Source: an uncultured Bacteroidales bacterium
GTDB lineage: Bacteria > Bacteroidota > Bacteroidia > Bacteroidales > Paludibacteraceae
Length of the DNA: 37,974 nucleotides
Reading direction: 5' to 3'
Assembly: GCA_946406195.1 (NCBI GenBank)
Contig: CAMJJT010000019.1
Coordinates: 1 to 37,974 of the forward strand
In this document: piece by piece, positions 1 through 7,232 of the stretch
Position numbering within the stretch: position 1 is the stretch's first letter
Layout: every line of letters begins with the position of its first letter
The notes under the pieces: model-generated
Told to the model about the DNA's origin: nothing
What the model saw: only the letters and a program-made list of their open reading frames with translations
Database searches by the model: none
Program-made: the position numbers and the translations under genes

Positions 1-81
1 ATTCGGGAGAATGATTGCATTGCAATCAGGCAGATGTCCGAATATGTCAAAGATCAAATCGTCTGTCACGTGGCGGCATAG
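1..81 (+). CDS. possible C-terminal end of a gene cut by the window edge
   Basis: Frame 1 is open from the first base to a TAG at 79-81, giving 26 codons. The other plus frames are either closed early or run into low-complexity sequence. The residues (ending in VCHVAA) look like ordinary protein, but nothing identifies a family. The downstream inverted repeat at 76-137 begins over the stop codon, as a transcript-end structure might. The stretch is too short to be sure it is coding. Confidence 0.3.
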   Translation: MRENDCIAIRQMSEYVKDQIVCHVAA

Positions 82-137
82 GTGCGGAGATAATTTAAAA
101 AAAAGATACAAAAAGATATGATGAACCGCACCTATGC
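76..137. repeat. 12-bp perfect inverted repeat with A-rich loop
   Basis: The arms at 76-87 and 126-137 are perfect reverse complements (left arm GCATAGGTGCGG). The 38-nt loop is A-rich. The structure starts on the stop codon of the possible left-hand gene. No T-run follows the right arm, so it is not a standard intrinsic terminator. It could be a transcript-end stabiliser or a protein-binding site. Confidence 0.5.
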
Positions 138-205
138 TCGCTGCCACTCAAACAACTCTATATATTCAATATAATTAAGGATCATGCGCGCACGCTTATA
201 CGCAC

Positions 206-246
206 GCAAAAAGGGCAGCGCTCACAAACCGTGAGCACCGCCCTTA
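206..246 (-). terminator. intrinsic terminator, minus strand
   Basis: Arms 211-225 and 231-245 pair at 13 of 15 positions around a 5-nt loop. Read on the minus strand, the GCCC end of the stem runs directly into five T residues, as in a rho-independent terminator. Read on the plus strand there is no T-run. It therefore ends a leftward transcript, most simply the one started by the promoter at 406-437. Confidence 0.6.
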
Positions 247-400
247 GCGTTGCTATCATTACCCGTCAGCCCTACATTATGAAGGCTTTCTCCGTTGTTG
301 CTCCCATATACGACATTTGCGATATGGGGGGGTAATTTTGAACATTCGATTTACAATCATACCATTTTTGAGGGTATTTCTACATACACCCTTCCAAATT
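206..400 (-). ncRNA. candidate small RNA of about 195 nt
   Basis: A well-formed minus-strand promoter (406-437) and a minus-strand terminator (206-246) bracket about 195 nt with no long reading frame. The predicted RNA begins with a small hairpin (GGGTGTAT against ATACCC), has a second hairpin built on CCCATAT/ATATGGG, and ends in the terminator. A 22-codon frame with an ATG (345 down to 277) is present but has no recognisable product, and it could be a leader peptide. I see no SRP RNA, tmRNA or RNase P RNA core motif. The ends do not pair, which argues against 6S RNA. Identity is unknown. Confidence 0.35.
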
Positions 401-405
401 CGCTG

Positions 406-437
406 CAAAATTACTACAAAAGTTTGATATATGCAAA
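406..437 (-). promoter_or_regulatory. Bacteroidetes-type promoter for the candidate small RNA
   Basis: On the minus strand, TTTG (434-437) is followed after 20 bp by TAATTTTG (406-413), matching the Bacteroidetes -33/-7 consensus TTTG and TAnnTTTG. The flanking sequence TTTGCATAT and TTTGCAGC is nearly the same as in the tRNA-Ser promoter at 741-772. Transcription would start near 400 and run left. Confidence 0.7.
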
Positions 438-682
438 TTTTTTTCAAGAAAAAATATTTTTTTGTCAAAAAGTCCAAAATATTTGCTCTAAGAGATCGTT
501 GTTTTTCTTGTTATTTATCAATAATCCATGCGGCTCATTTCGTTTAATTCGTGTAATTCGCCGTTTTATATCTGTCCACAGATTACGCAAATTACACAGA
601 AATACACGCAAGTAGAGGCTAATATATCGGCATCTGAGCTATGGCATAGAGAGGATAGACAAATCCAAACTAAAATCCGCTG
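438..682. other. non-coding stretch with dispersed repeat and tRNA-like fragment
   Basis: No gene is supported here. It holds two things. First, at about 534-605 there is a dispersed-type repeat (cgtttaattcgtgtaattcg, then a segment like cagattacgcaaattacacag); a 15-bp part, atttcgtttaattcg, recurs upstream of trmO near 30955. Second, on the minus strand near 629-650 there is a 13-base match, TGCCATAGCTCAG, to the 5' part of the tRNA-Phe gene at 31154-31166. It lies about 35-50 bp downstream of the leftward promoter at 683-714. Confidence 0.4.
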
Positions 683-714
683 CAAAGGTACAATAAAATG
701 AGTGATGTACGCAA
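683..714 (-). promoter_or_regulatory. Bacteroidetes-type promoter, leftward
   Basis: On the minus strand, TTG (712-714) is followed after 21 bp by a canonical TACCTTTG (683-690) and then CAGC. It lies back to back with the tRNA-Ser promoter at 741-772. No gene is found downstream in the next 245 bp, so it may serve a decayed gene or a further small RNA. Confidence 0.6.
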
Positions 715-740
715 TTTTTTTAACGAAAAAAACTTTTTTA

Positions 741-772
741 TTTGCATATGTGAAATTTTTGTTGTAATTTTG
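741..772 (+). promoter_or_regulatory. promoter of tRNA-Ser and probably the downstream genes
   Basis: TTTG at 741-744 and TAATTTTG at 765-772 are separated by 20 bp, matching the Bacteroidetes -33/-7 consensus. The tRNA begins 25 bp downstream. No other promoter is visible before the methyltransferase gene at 1127, so read-through past the tRNA hairpin probably also supplies the rlmL-like, queA and tatD genes. Confidence 0.75.
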
Positions 773-796
773 CAGCCGATTTCGCGAAAGCGCGAA

Positions 797-881
797 GGAA
801 AGATGGCAGAGTGGTCTATTGCGTCGGTCTTGAAAACCGAAGTACTGAAAGGTACCGGGGGTTCGAATCCCTCTCTTTCCG
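797..881 (+). tRNA. tRNA-Ser (anticodon UGA)
   Basis: The acceptor arms GGAAAGA and TCTTTCC pair fully. The anticodon loop CTTGAAA carries TGA within a five-base-pair stem. A long variable arm (about 841-856) and a TTCGAAT T-loop complete a type II tRNA of 85 nt. The 3' CCA is not encoded. It decodes UCA and related serine codons. Its 3' end has been duplicated downstream (863-883 and 1015-1035). Confidence 0.95.
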
Positions 882-1100
882 CGGTAAATGAATAGGGGCC
901 TCCTATACGGGAAGCCCCTATCCATTTAAAGAGAAGGACAGGGCCTTCTCACCACTACGGTCGGAGGGGTCTTAGCTCGGCAAAGCCTCGCACGATTATT
1001 GCCAATGGCAATTCTCGAATCCCTCTCTTTCCGCGATAAATAGCATAGGGGCCGCCTCTACGGGAAGACAATATACTATTATAAGGAGAAGACAGGGCAG
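863..1100 (+). repeat. imperfect tandem duplication of the tRNA-Ser 3' end and flank
   Basis: A 21-bp sequence from the tRNA T-arm to just past the acceptor stem (863-883) recurs exactly at 1015-1035, offset by 152 bp. Similarity continues downstream through the aggggcc...acgggaag hairpin region and the gagaagnacagggc segment. The 5' part of the second tRNA copy is not recognisable: it has a D-arm-like TTAGCTCGG stretch near 972 but no matching acceptor arm. It is a tRNA relic, from tandem duplication or from an old integration at the tRNA 3' end. Confidence 0.7.
892..930 (+). terminator. weak hairpin after tRNA-Ser
   Basis: ATAGGGGC (892-899) pairs with GCCCCTAT (914-921) around a 14-nt loop. 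What follows (CCATTTAAAG) has only a short T-run, so it probably works as a tRNA 3' processing signal or a partial terminator. The copy near 1045 has lost its right arm. Confidence 0.4.
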
Positions 1101-1126
1101 CCTTTAAAATAAATCATTCGAAGCAG

Positions 1127-2386
1127 ATGAAGCAAGCTTACACATATAAGATGCTGGCGAAGACCTTTAAGGGTCTGGAAGGAGTGTTGGCACAAGAGTT
1201 GATTGAGTTAGGAGCCAACGACGTACAGATAGAACGTCGTGCGGTTTCGTTCGTCGGAGATAAAGCCACGCTTTATCGTGCTAACTTCTGTTTAAGAACC
1301 GCTATCCGTGTCTTGGTGGAGATTGCCAAGCCCAAACGGCTGGAGATGAAGAAAGGTGTTAAGCCCGAAGATGCACTCTACGAGGCGGTAAAAGCGGTGG
1401 AATGGAGTAAGTACATGAGTGCGGAGACCACTTTTGCGATAGATGCAACGGTTTATAGCGAGACCTTCCGTAACAGCCGGTTCGTGACGTACCGCGTGAA
1501 AGATGCGATTGCGGATTACTGGCAGGAGCGTGCCGGTAAACGACCGAACGTCAAAGTGAGTGATCCGGATCTGCTGATCAACGTACATATAGCGAACGAG
1601 ACCGTAACAGTGAGTCTCGATAGTAGCGGCGAGAGTTTGCATAAACGCGGTTATCGTGTTGCCACTACCGAAGCGCCGATTAGCGAGGTGTTGGCAGCAG
1701 GAATGCTGCTGATGGCAGGTTGGAAAGGGCAATGCGACCTGTACGACCCGATGTGCGGTTCCGGCACTATTCCTATTGAGGCGGCTTTGATAGCCAGAAA
1801 CATCGCGCCCGGTGTGTTCAGGAAGTCTTTTGCCTTTGAGAAATGGCAGGACTTCGACGAGGAGTTATGGAGCGATATCTACAACGACGACAGTAAAGAG
1901 CGGGAGTTCACGCATAAGATCTACGGTTCGGACGCTTCTTTCTACGCCGTGCAGCAAGCCACAAAGAACGTCAAGAGCGCAGGAGTGGCGAAAGACGTTG
2001 TGCTGCGGCAGATACGTCTTGAAGAGTTGAGAGTTGAGAGTTTAGAGTTGAGAGAAGTAGAAAGTAGAAAGACCGCTTCGCTCAAAGTAGAAAGCGAGAA
2101 GATCGTCATGATCAATCCGCCTTACGGAGAGCGGTTGGCGAGCAACAAGGATATGGAGGAACTGTACGGCAAGATCGGAACGGCACTCAAACATCAGTTC
2201 ACGGGCGCAACAGCTTGGATCATTTCCTCCAACGAGGCAGCTATGAAATGTATCGGTCTCAAGCCGAGCAAGAAAATAAGGCTGCTGAACGGAGAGTTGG
2301 ATTGCCAGTTCAACAAGTATGAGTTGTTTGCCGGCAAGCGTTCCGAGGCTTTACCCCATACCGACGTACCACGAATAACCCCGTAA
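1127..2386 (+). CDS. THUMP-domain class I SAM-dependent RNA methyltransferase (RlmL N-terminal type)
   Basis: The 419-aa protein is predicted to methylate a guanine N2 of 23S rRNA, like the m2G2445 activity of E. coli RlmL. The first 160 residues look like the ferredoxin-like plus THUMP RNA-binding part. SAM motif I DPMCGSGT starts at Asp207, and the catalytic NPPY is at Asn330, followed by GERL. Just before NPPY, residues about 299-325 (rich in E, L, R, V, S) are not family-like. They are encoded by two heptamer tandem arrays (2024-2054 and 2055-2071) and a related segment to 2095. The stop codon lies in an 11-bp tandem array. The start at 1127 fits a short N-terminal leader; Met at 1151 is an alternative. 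Confidence 0.85.
   Translation: MKQAYTYKMLAKTFKGLEGVLAQELIELGANDVQIERRAVSFVGDKATLYRANFCLRTAIRVLVEIAKPKRLEMKKGVKPEDALYEAVKAVEWSKYMSAETTFAIDATVYSETFRNSRFVTYRVKDAIADYWQERAGKRPNVKVSDPDLLINVHIANETVTVSLDSSGESLHKRGYRVATTEAPISEVLAAGMLLMAGWKGQCDLYDPMCGSGTIPIEAALIARNIAPGVFRKSFAFEKWQDFDEELWSDIYNDDSKEREFTHKIYGSDASFYAVQQATKNVKSAGVAKDVVLRQIRLEELRVESLELREVESRKTASLKVESEKIVMINPPYGERLASNKDMEELYGKIGTALKHQFTGATAWIISSNEAAMKCIGLKPSKKIRLLNGELDCQFNKYELFAGKRSEALPHTDVPRITP
2024..2071 (+). repeat. heptamer tandem arrays inside the methyltransferase gene
   Basis: Four GAGTTGA-type 7-bp units lie at 2024-2051 (the third has GAGTTTA). Two AAGTAGA units follow at 2055-2068, and AAAGTAGAAAG returns at 2084-2094. The arrays are read in frame and produce the non-conserved stretch before the NPPY motif. 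Confidence 0.85.
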
Positions 2387-2418
2387 TAACCCCGTTATCA
2401 CCCCGTTATTACCCCCTT
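2375..2418 (+). repeat. 11-bp tandem array across the rlmL-like stop codon
   Basis: Four 11-bp units (ATAACCCCGTA, ATAACCCCGTT, ATCACCCCGTT, ATTACCCCCTT) run without gaps. The TAA stop codon at 2384-2386 spans the end of the first unit and the start of the second, so the last residues (ITP) come from the array. Confidence 0.9.
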
Positions 2419-2464
2419 TGGGCAGGTAAAAAGAACGTAAATACACGTTAACAATAATAGAAAA

Positions 2465-3784
2465 ATGATGGAACCCATTTACATAGCAGATTATAATTAC
2501 CCTCTGCCGGATGAGCGGATTGCCAAATATCCTCTGGCGGAAAGAGACCAAAGCAAGTTGTTGGTCTATAAGGGTACTATTTCGGAGGACAGGTTTTGTA
2601 ACGTGGGAGAATATATCCTGCCGGGAGGACTCCTTATCTATAATAACACGCGCGTGATACAAGCGAGACTGGAGTTTCACAAGAAGCCTACCCCCAACAT
2701 TGTTCTACGACCGTCCACCGGACGCTCGATCGAGCAAAGCTCTTCACCCGTAAAAGGAGGGGAGGAAGTTCGACAGGGCGCACGGATAGAGGTGTTCTGT
2801 TTGGAGCCGTTGGAGCCGAGGGATTATCAATTGTCGTTGGGAAGTACGAAAGGATGCGTGTGGAAATGTATGGTGGGGAACGCGAAGAAATGGAAAGGAG
2901 AAGAGCCTCTCCCCGGCCCTCCCCTAAAAGGGAGGGAGTTGAATTGGCGTGTGTACAAAGAAGAGGTATTGGGGAATACATATGCTGTGCGGTTCGAATG
3001 GGATGACGAGACGGTTTCTTTTGCGGAGATACTGGATGCAGCAGGAGAATTGCCTATTCCGCCTTATTTGAATAGGAAGACCGAGGAGTCGGATCTGAAG
3101 ACGTATCAGACCGTATATTCACGGATCAAGGGATCTGTAGCTGCTCCGACAGCAGGTCTGCATTTTACGGAACGGGTGTTGGAGGATATTCGCAAACGAG
3201 GGATTGAGACCGACGAAGTGACGCTTCATGTGGGAGCCGGGACATTTCTGCCTGTTAAGACGGCGGACGCCAATGAGCACACCATGCACACGGAGATTAT
3301 TGCCGTTCCGAAGAGCACAATCGAGCATATTATCGCAAAATTGGGAAAGATAGTGGCGGTCGGGACGACGAGTATGCGGACATTGGAGAGCCTGTATTTC
3401 ATCGGCAAGCAGATTGCCGATGAAAAAATTAAAAATTCAAAATTAAAAATTACGAATTTGCACGTCGGACAATTCGAACCTTATGAACAAGGGGACGAAG
3501 GAATAAGCACAAAGGAGGCATTGCAGGCGATCGTAGATTATTTGACGGAAACGGGACAGGAGACGCTGCATGCCGAGACACAGATCATGATCAAGCCCGG
3601 GTATAAGTTCCATGTGGTAGATCAGTTGATCACGAATTTTCACCAACCGCAATCCACGCTGCTGCTGTTAGTGAGCGCTTTTGTGGATGGAGACTGGAAA
3701 CGGATATATGAGTACGCGCTCGGGCATGAGTTCCGATTCCTGAGTTACGGAGACAGTTCTATTTTGACAAGGCAAAATAATTGA
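2465..3784 (+). CDS. queA: S-adenosylmethionine:tRNA ribosyltransferase-isomerase QueA
   Basis: QueA transfers and isomerises the ribosyl part of SAM onto 7-deazaguanine in tRNA to form epoxyqueuosine. Family hallmarks are NNTRVIQARL (61-69), YQTVYSRIKGSVAAPTAGLHF (about 214-234), TLHVGAGTFLPV and GTTSMRTLES. The protein is 439 aa, against roughly 350 for the family. The excess lies in three non-conserved inserts: residues 74-104, 145-158 (PLPGPPLKGR) and 320-331 (KIKNSKLKIT). The DNA of these inserts is low-complexity or GC-rich repeat sequence. Flanking conserved sequence is intact, so the enzyme is probably active. The stop codon TGA starts the next heptamer array. Met2 (2468) is an equally good start. 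Confidence 0.95.
   Translation: MMEPIYIADYNYPLPDERIAKYPLAERDQSKLLVYKGTISEDRFCNVGEYILPGGLLIYNNTRVIQARLEFHKKPTPNIVLRPSTGRSIEQSSSPVKGGEEVRQGARIEVFCLEPLEPRDYQLSLGSTKGCVWKCMVGNAKKWKGEEPLPGPPLKGRELNWRVYKEEVLGNTYAVRFEWDDETVSFAEILDAAGELPIPPYLNRKTEESDLKTYQTVYSRIKGSVAAPTAGLHFTERVLEDIRKRGIETDEVTLHVGAGTFLPVKTADANEHTMHTEIIAVPKSTIEHIIAKLGKIVAVGTTSMRTLESLYFIGKQIADEKIKNSKLKITNLHVGQFEPYEQGDEGISTKEALQAIVDYLTETGQETLHAETQIMIKPGYKFHVVDQLITNFHQPQSTLLLLVSAFVDGDWKRIYEYALGHEFRFLSYGDSSILTRQNN
2906..2938 (+). repeat. GC-rich palindromic insert inside queA
   Basis: This is an imperfect palindrome of the CCTCTCC...CCCTCCCC..AAAAGGGAGGGAG type. It is related to the copies in trmO (30586-30620, 30739-30773), in two amylase genes (21598-21632, 28651-28686) and, more loosely, at 2740-2768 in queA. 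It is read in frame as EPLPGPPLKGRE. Confidence 0.75.
3427..3458 (+). repeat. AATTAAA heptamer array inside queA
   Basis: There are four 7-bp units (AATTAAA, AATTCAA, AATTAAA, AATTACG) plus a partial fifth. The last 18 bases (3441-3458) are identical to 4301-4318 inside tatD, but the two genes read them in different frames. Confidence 0.9.
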
Positions 3785-3848
3785 CGATTGGACGATTGAC
3801 GAGGTACGATTTATTGACGATTGTAAATAATTGACGATTGGACGATTT
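3784..3848 (+). repeat. ACGATTG heptamer array between queA and tatD
   Basis: ACGATTG-type 7-bp units (one with an extra G) run from 3784 to 3812 and resume at about 3817-3848. The queA stop codon TGA (3782-3784) meets the first unit, and the tatD ATG follows the last one directly. Confidence 0.85.
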
Positions 3849-4700
3849 ATGATAGATACACATTGTCATATTGACGAAGAGGCTTTTGCGGCGGACAGGG
3901 AAGAAGTGATTGCGCGGCAGAAGGCAGAAGGCGTGGAAGCGATGATTGTTCCGGGCGTGAACGCGGCTTCTATTGAGACGGTCATGGATGTTTGTCATCG
4001 TCATCCCGGGTATTGCTATCCGGCTTTGGGTCTGCATCCTGAGGACGTGAAGGATAATTGGGAGGAAGAGTTGGCAAAAGTGGAAGCGGCTATCCGTGCA
4101 CATCGGGAAGAATTAGTGGCGATAGGCGAGATCGGACTTGATTATTATTGGGACAAGACGTACAAAGAGGCACAGAAAGAGGCGTTAAGACGGCAGTTGT
4201 TGTTGGCAAGGGAACTGGATTTGCCGGTGATTCTGCACAACCGCGAGGCGACGGAGGACATCGTGCGGCTCGTACACGAAGCCGCAAATGAACAATTAAA
4301 AATTAAAAATTACGAATTAAAGCCGTTACGGGGCGTGTTTCATTGTTTTAACGGGAGTAAGGAGACGGCTATGCAGATATTGGAGATGGGATTCTATCTG
4401 GGTATCGGCGGTGTGCTGACGTTCAAGAATTGCAAGTTAGGCGAGCAGTTGGCGGGAGTGAATGAGATTTTTCGAGATATCGATATATCGAAAGATCGAA
4501 ATATCGAAGGCGCGTTGATAGACCGTTTGGTATTGGAGACCGACGCACCGTATATGGCACCCGTTCCGCATCGCGGAGAGAGGAACGAAAGCCGGTTCAT
4601 GAGGGGTGTGGTGGATAAATTAAGCGAGATACTGCAAATAAGCGCCGAAGAGGTAGTTCAACGCAGTACAGCGAACGCCAAGAAACTATTTTTTGCATAA
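3849..4700 (+). CDS. tatD: TatD-family metal-dependent hydrolase (DNase)
   Basis: This is a TIM-barrel two-metal hydrolase, in known members a 3'-5' exonuclease or deoxyribonuclease acting on damaged or single-stranded DNA. The metal ligands are all visible: His5 and His7 (THCH), Glu94 (GEIGLD), His130 (ILHNRE), His165 (FHCFNG) and Asp232 (ETDAPY). I chose ATG 3849 because the family starts with M-I-D-T-H-C-H; an upstream in-frame TTG at 3831 lies in the repeat array. At 283 aa it is some 20-25 aa longer than usual. Inserts at 147-158 (from an AATTAAA heptamer array) and about 206-221 (from a tatcga-rich palindromic stretch, 4471-4508) account for this. Confidence 0.93.
   Translation: MIDTHCHIDEEAFAADREEVIARQKAEGVEAMIVPGVNAASIETVMDVCHRHPGYCYPALGLHPEDVKDNWEEELAKVEAAIRAHREELVAIGEIGLDYYWDKTYKEAQKEALRRQLLLARELDLPVILHNREATEDIVRLVHEAANEQLKIKNYELKPLRGVFHCFNGSKETAMQILEMGFYLGIGGVLTFKNCKLGEQLAGVNEIFRDIDISKDRNIEGALIDRLVLETDAPYMAPVPHRGERNESRFMRGVVDKLSEILQISAEEVVQRSTANAKKLFFA
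4294..4321 (+). repeat. AATTAAA heptamer array inside tatD
   Basis: There are four exact-length 7-bp units (AATTAAA, AATTAAA, AATTACG, AATTAAA). It is read in frame as QLKIKNYELK between two conserved parts of the barrel. Confidence 0.9.
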
Positions 4701-4735
4701 ATATGCAAGGGATTTTGATTTTTATTGTCAATTCC

Positions 4736-4766
4736 TTGTGTATATGAAAATTTTTTAGTACCTTTG
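4736..4766 (+). promoter_or_regulatory. promoter of rsfS-ftsH
   Basis: TTG at 4736-4738, a 20-bp spacer and TACCTTTG at 4759-4766 followed by CAGC match the Bacteroidetes consensus. The rsfS ATG lies 23 bp downstream, so the leader is short. Confidence 0.8.
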
Positions 4767-4789
4767 CAGCCGCAAAGGTTTTTTATTAT

Positions 4790-5155
4790 ATGAAAGAAAT
4801 AAGTACAAAAAAATTACTGGATACGATTATCGAAGGTATCCGCAACCGAAAAGGACAACGTATTGTAACCATTGACTTACGCAAGATCAAAGAGGCTCCG
4901 GTGGAGATGATGCTCATCTGCGAAGGACAGAGTAACACGCAGGTAGCCGCTATCGCGGACGAGGTAGATGATTTCGTTCGTACGCAGACTCACGTACACC
5001 CGCTGAGTGTTGCCGGTGTGGAAAATGCCGAATGGATTGCGATGGATTATGGCACGATCTTTGTGCATATCATGCAACGTGAGCCCCGTGCTTTCTATGA
5101 CATTGAGCATCTATGGGCTGACGGGAAGATTACCGAGTTACCGGAGATTTTATAG
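4790..5155 (+). CDS. rsfS: ribosomal silencing factor RsfS
   Basis: RsfS binds ribosomal protein L14 (uL14) and blocks joining of the subunits when nutrients are short. The 121-aa protein has the family length and the typical core: MLICEGQSNTQVAAIADEV near the middle, then GVENAEWIAMDYGTIFVHIM and a C-terminal FYDIEHLWAD. It is the first gene after a clear promoter and is followed after 31 bp by ftsH. Its TAG stop overlaps the first unit of a heptamer array. Confidence 0.95.
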   Translation: MKEISTKKLLDTIIEGIRNRKGQRIVTIDLRKIKEAPVEMMLICEGQSNTQVAAIADEVDDFVRTQTHVHPLSVAGVENAEWIAMDYGTIFVHIMQREPRAFYDIEHLWADGKITELPEIL

Positions 5156-5181
5156 TTTAGAGTTTAAAGTTTAGAGTTTAG
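5154..5181 (+). repeat. AGTTTAG heptamer array between rsfS and ftsH
   Basis: Exactly four 7-bp units (AGTTTAG, with AGTTTAA second) run without gaps. The rsfS stop TAG (5153-5155) overlaps the first unit. The ftsH ATG comes 5 bp after the last. Confidence 0.95.
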
Positions 5182-5186
5182 AGAAC

Positions 5187-7232
5187 ATGGCGACAAAAAA
5201 GAAACAGCCAACACCGCAGCAAAATAACAATGATCAGCCAAGCGGTCCGAGACGATGGATGAGCATCCTCTTTTACACGCTTGCATTTGCGCTGTTGGGG
5301 TATTATTTCTTTGGCAACAAAGAGAATCAGGGTATTAGCAAAGAGTTGAGTTACACCAAGTTCACGGCGTATATCGAAGCTGACGCGATAGACAAGATCA
5401 CAGTATATGACGATTTGAGTCTGAAAGCGAATGTGAAGCCCGCCAAGTACACCTTGGTGTTCAATTCACAAGGCGATGGCGAACAAGCGCGGGGACAGCT
5501 GAAAGTGCAAGTACCGTCCGTAGAGGAGTTTTCCAAATACATCGATGGCGTGAACAGCGCGCGCAAGGCGAACGGGCAGGCGGCGATAGACGTACGGTAT
5601 GACAAATCGCACGATTACTGGTATCTGATTATCGTGAATATCCTGCCGTTCCTGCTGATCGTACTGTTTTTCGTTTATATGAGCCGCGGAATAGGAAGTG
5701 CCGGAGGAGGCATCTTCGGTGTGGGCAAGGCGAAAGCACAGTTATTTGACCGCGACAAGAAAGACAAAGTGACGTTTGAAGATGTGGCAGGTTTGTATGG
5801 CGCGAAACAGGAGGTGCAGGAGATTGTGGAGTTTTTGAAGAACCCCAAGAAATACACGGAGATAGGCGCAAAGATTCCGAAAGGCGCGCTGTTAGTAGGT
5901 CCTCCGGGAACAGGAAAGACGCTGCTTGCAAAAGCTGTAGCGGGTGAAGCAGACGTGCCGTTCTTCTCGATGTCGGGTAGCGATTTTGTGGAGATGTTCG
6001 TTGGTGTGGGTGCGAGTCGTGTACGCGACCTGTTCCGTCAGGCGAAAGAGAAAGCTCCGGCTATCATCTTCATCGACGAGATCGATGCGATCGGTCGCAG
6101 CCGAAGCAAAGGTGTGATGACCGGTGGTAACGACGAGCGTGAGAGCACGCTGAACCAGTTATTGACAGAGATGGACGGATTCGGAACCAACTCGGGTGTG
6201 ATCATCCTTGCCGCTACTAACCGCGCGGATGTGCTGGATGCCGCCTTGCTACGTGCCGGACGATTTGACCGACAGATCCATGTGGAGTTACCGGATTTGC
6301 AAGAGCGCAAGGAGATTTTCCAAGTACATCTTCGTCCGCTCAAACTGGATGAGACAGTAGATATCGATTTTCTGAGCAAGCAGACACCGGGTTTCAGCGG
6401 TGCAGACATCGCGAATGTATGCAACGAGGCGGCCTTGATAGCTGCTCGAGGCGGACGGAAAAAAATCAGTAAACAGGATTTCATGGACGCCGTGGACCGC
6501 ATCGTAGGCGGTTTGGAGCGCAAGAACAAGATCATGACCGACGAGGAGAAGAAGTCGATCGCTTATCATGAAGCGGGTCATGCGACAATCAGTTGGATGC
6601 TGCGTTGGGCGAACCCCTTAGTCAAAGTGACGATCGTACCGCGCGGCATGGCGTTAGGCGCGGCTTGGTACCTGCCGGAAGAGAGGCAGTTGACCAACGA
6701 GTCGCATATTCTGGACGAGCTCTGTTCGTTACTCGGCGGTCGGGCAGCAGAGCAACTCTTCCTCGACCAGACATCGACCGGAGCGCTCAATGACTTGGAG
6801 CGTGCGACGAAACAGGCATATTCGATGGTAGCTTATTACGGTATGAGCGACAAACTGAAAGATATCAGTTTCTACGATTCCACCGGCCGTTACGACTACG
6901 GATTCGTCAAGCCCTATTCAGAGCAGACCGCCAAGGTGATAGACGAAGAGACCAAGCGTATCATCGCTGAGCAGATGGCACGCGCCAAACAGATACTCAC
7001 CGAGCAGTCTGAGGGACATCATCAGATTGCCCAGTTGCTGATCGACCGCGAGGTGATCACCAGCGAAGATGTGGAACGGATATTAGGTCCGCGTCCGTGG
7101 AAGAGCCGCGGTGACGAGCTGTTAGAAGCCAACGCTGCCGAAACAAAAGAGGAGGGCAAAAAGACCAAACGCGCTCCGCGCAAAACGAAAAAGACAACAA
7201 ATACAAATACGAATGAAGAAGTTACTGCTTAA
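5187..7232 (+). CDS. ftsH: ATP-dependent zinc metalloprotease FtsH
   Basis: FtsH is a membrane-anchored AAA+ protease that degrades misfolded and short-lived membrane and cytosolic proteins. The order of parts is: TM1 at about 22-43, a periplasmic domain, TM2 at about 145-166, Walker A GPPGTGKT from Gly238, Walker B IIFIDEID, second region of homology ([20 protein letters not shown]), then the zinc site HEAGH from His461. The 681-aa length is normal. The C-terminus is Lys/Thr/Asn-rich. The last 20 bp overlap the start of the M16 peptidase gene, so the two are probably translationally coupled. Confidence 0.98.
   Translation: MATKKKQPTPQQNNNDQPSGPRRWMSILFYTLAFALLGYYFFGNKENQGISKELSYTKFTAYIEADAIDKITVYDDLSLKANVKPAKYTLVFNSQGDGEQARGQLKVQVPSVEEFSKYIDGVNSARKANGQAAIDVRYDKSHDYWYLIIVNILPFLLIVLFFVYMSRGIGSAGGGIFGVGKAKAQLFDRDKKDKVTFEDVAGLYGAKQEVQEIVEFLKNPKKYTEIGAKIPKGALLVGPPGTGKTLLAKAVAGEADVPFFSMSGSDFVEMFVGVGASRVRDLFRQAKEKAPAIIFIDEIDAIGRSRSKGVMTGGNDERESTLNQLLTEMDGFGTNSGVIILAATNRADVLDAALLRAGRFDRQIHVELPDLQERKEIFQVHLRPLKLDETVDIDFLSKQTPGFSGADIANVCNEAALIAARGGRKKISKQDFMDAVDRIVGGLERKNKIMTDEEKKSIAYHEAGHATISWMLRWANPLVKVTIVPRGMALGAAWYLPEERQLTNESHILDELCSLLGGRAAEQLFLDQTSTGALNDLERATKQAYSMVAYYGMSDKLKDISFYDSTGRYDYGFVKPYSEQTAKVIDEETKRIIAEQMARAKQILTEQSEGHHQIAQLLIDREVITSEDVERILGPRPWKSRGDELLEANAAETKEEGKKTKRAPRKTKKTTNTNTNEEVTA

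Noticed and set aside
206..400. 6S, SRP or RNase P RNA
   Set aside because: The ends do not pair as in 6S, and no GGAAG..GCAG SRP core or RNase P conserved segments are seen.
295..615. Plus-strand open frame of 106 codons at the left side
   Set aside because: It runs through the reverse of a promoter and through dispersed repeat sequence, and the residues are typical of AT-rich non-coding DNA.
958..1035. Second functional tRNA after tRNA-Ser
   Set aside because: The T-arm end is copied, but there is no matching acceptor 5' strand and no normal anticodon stem.
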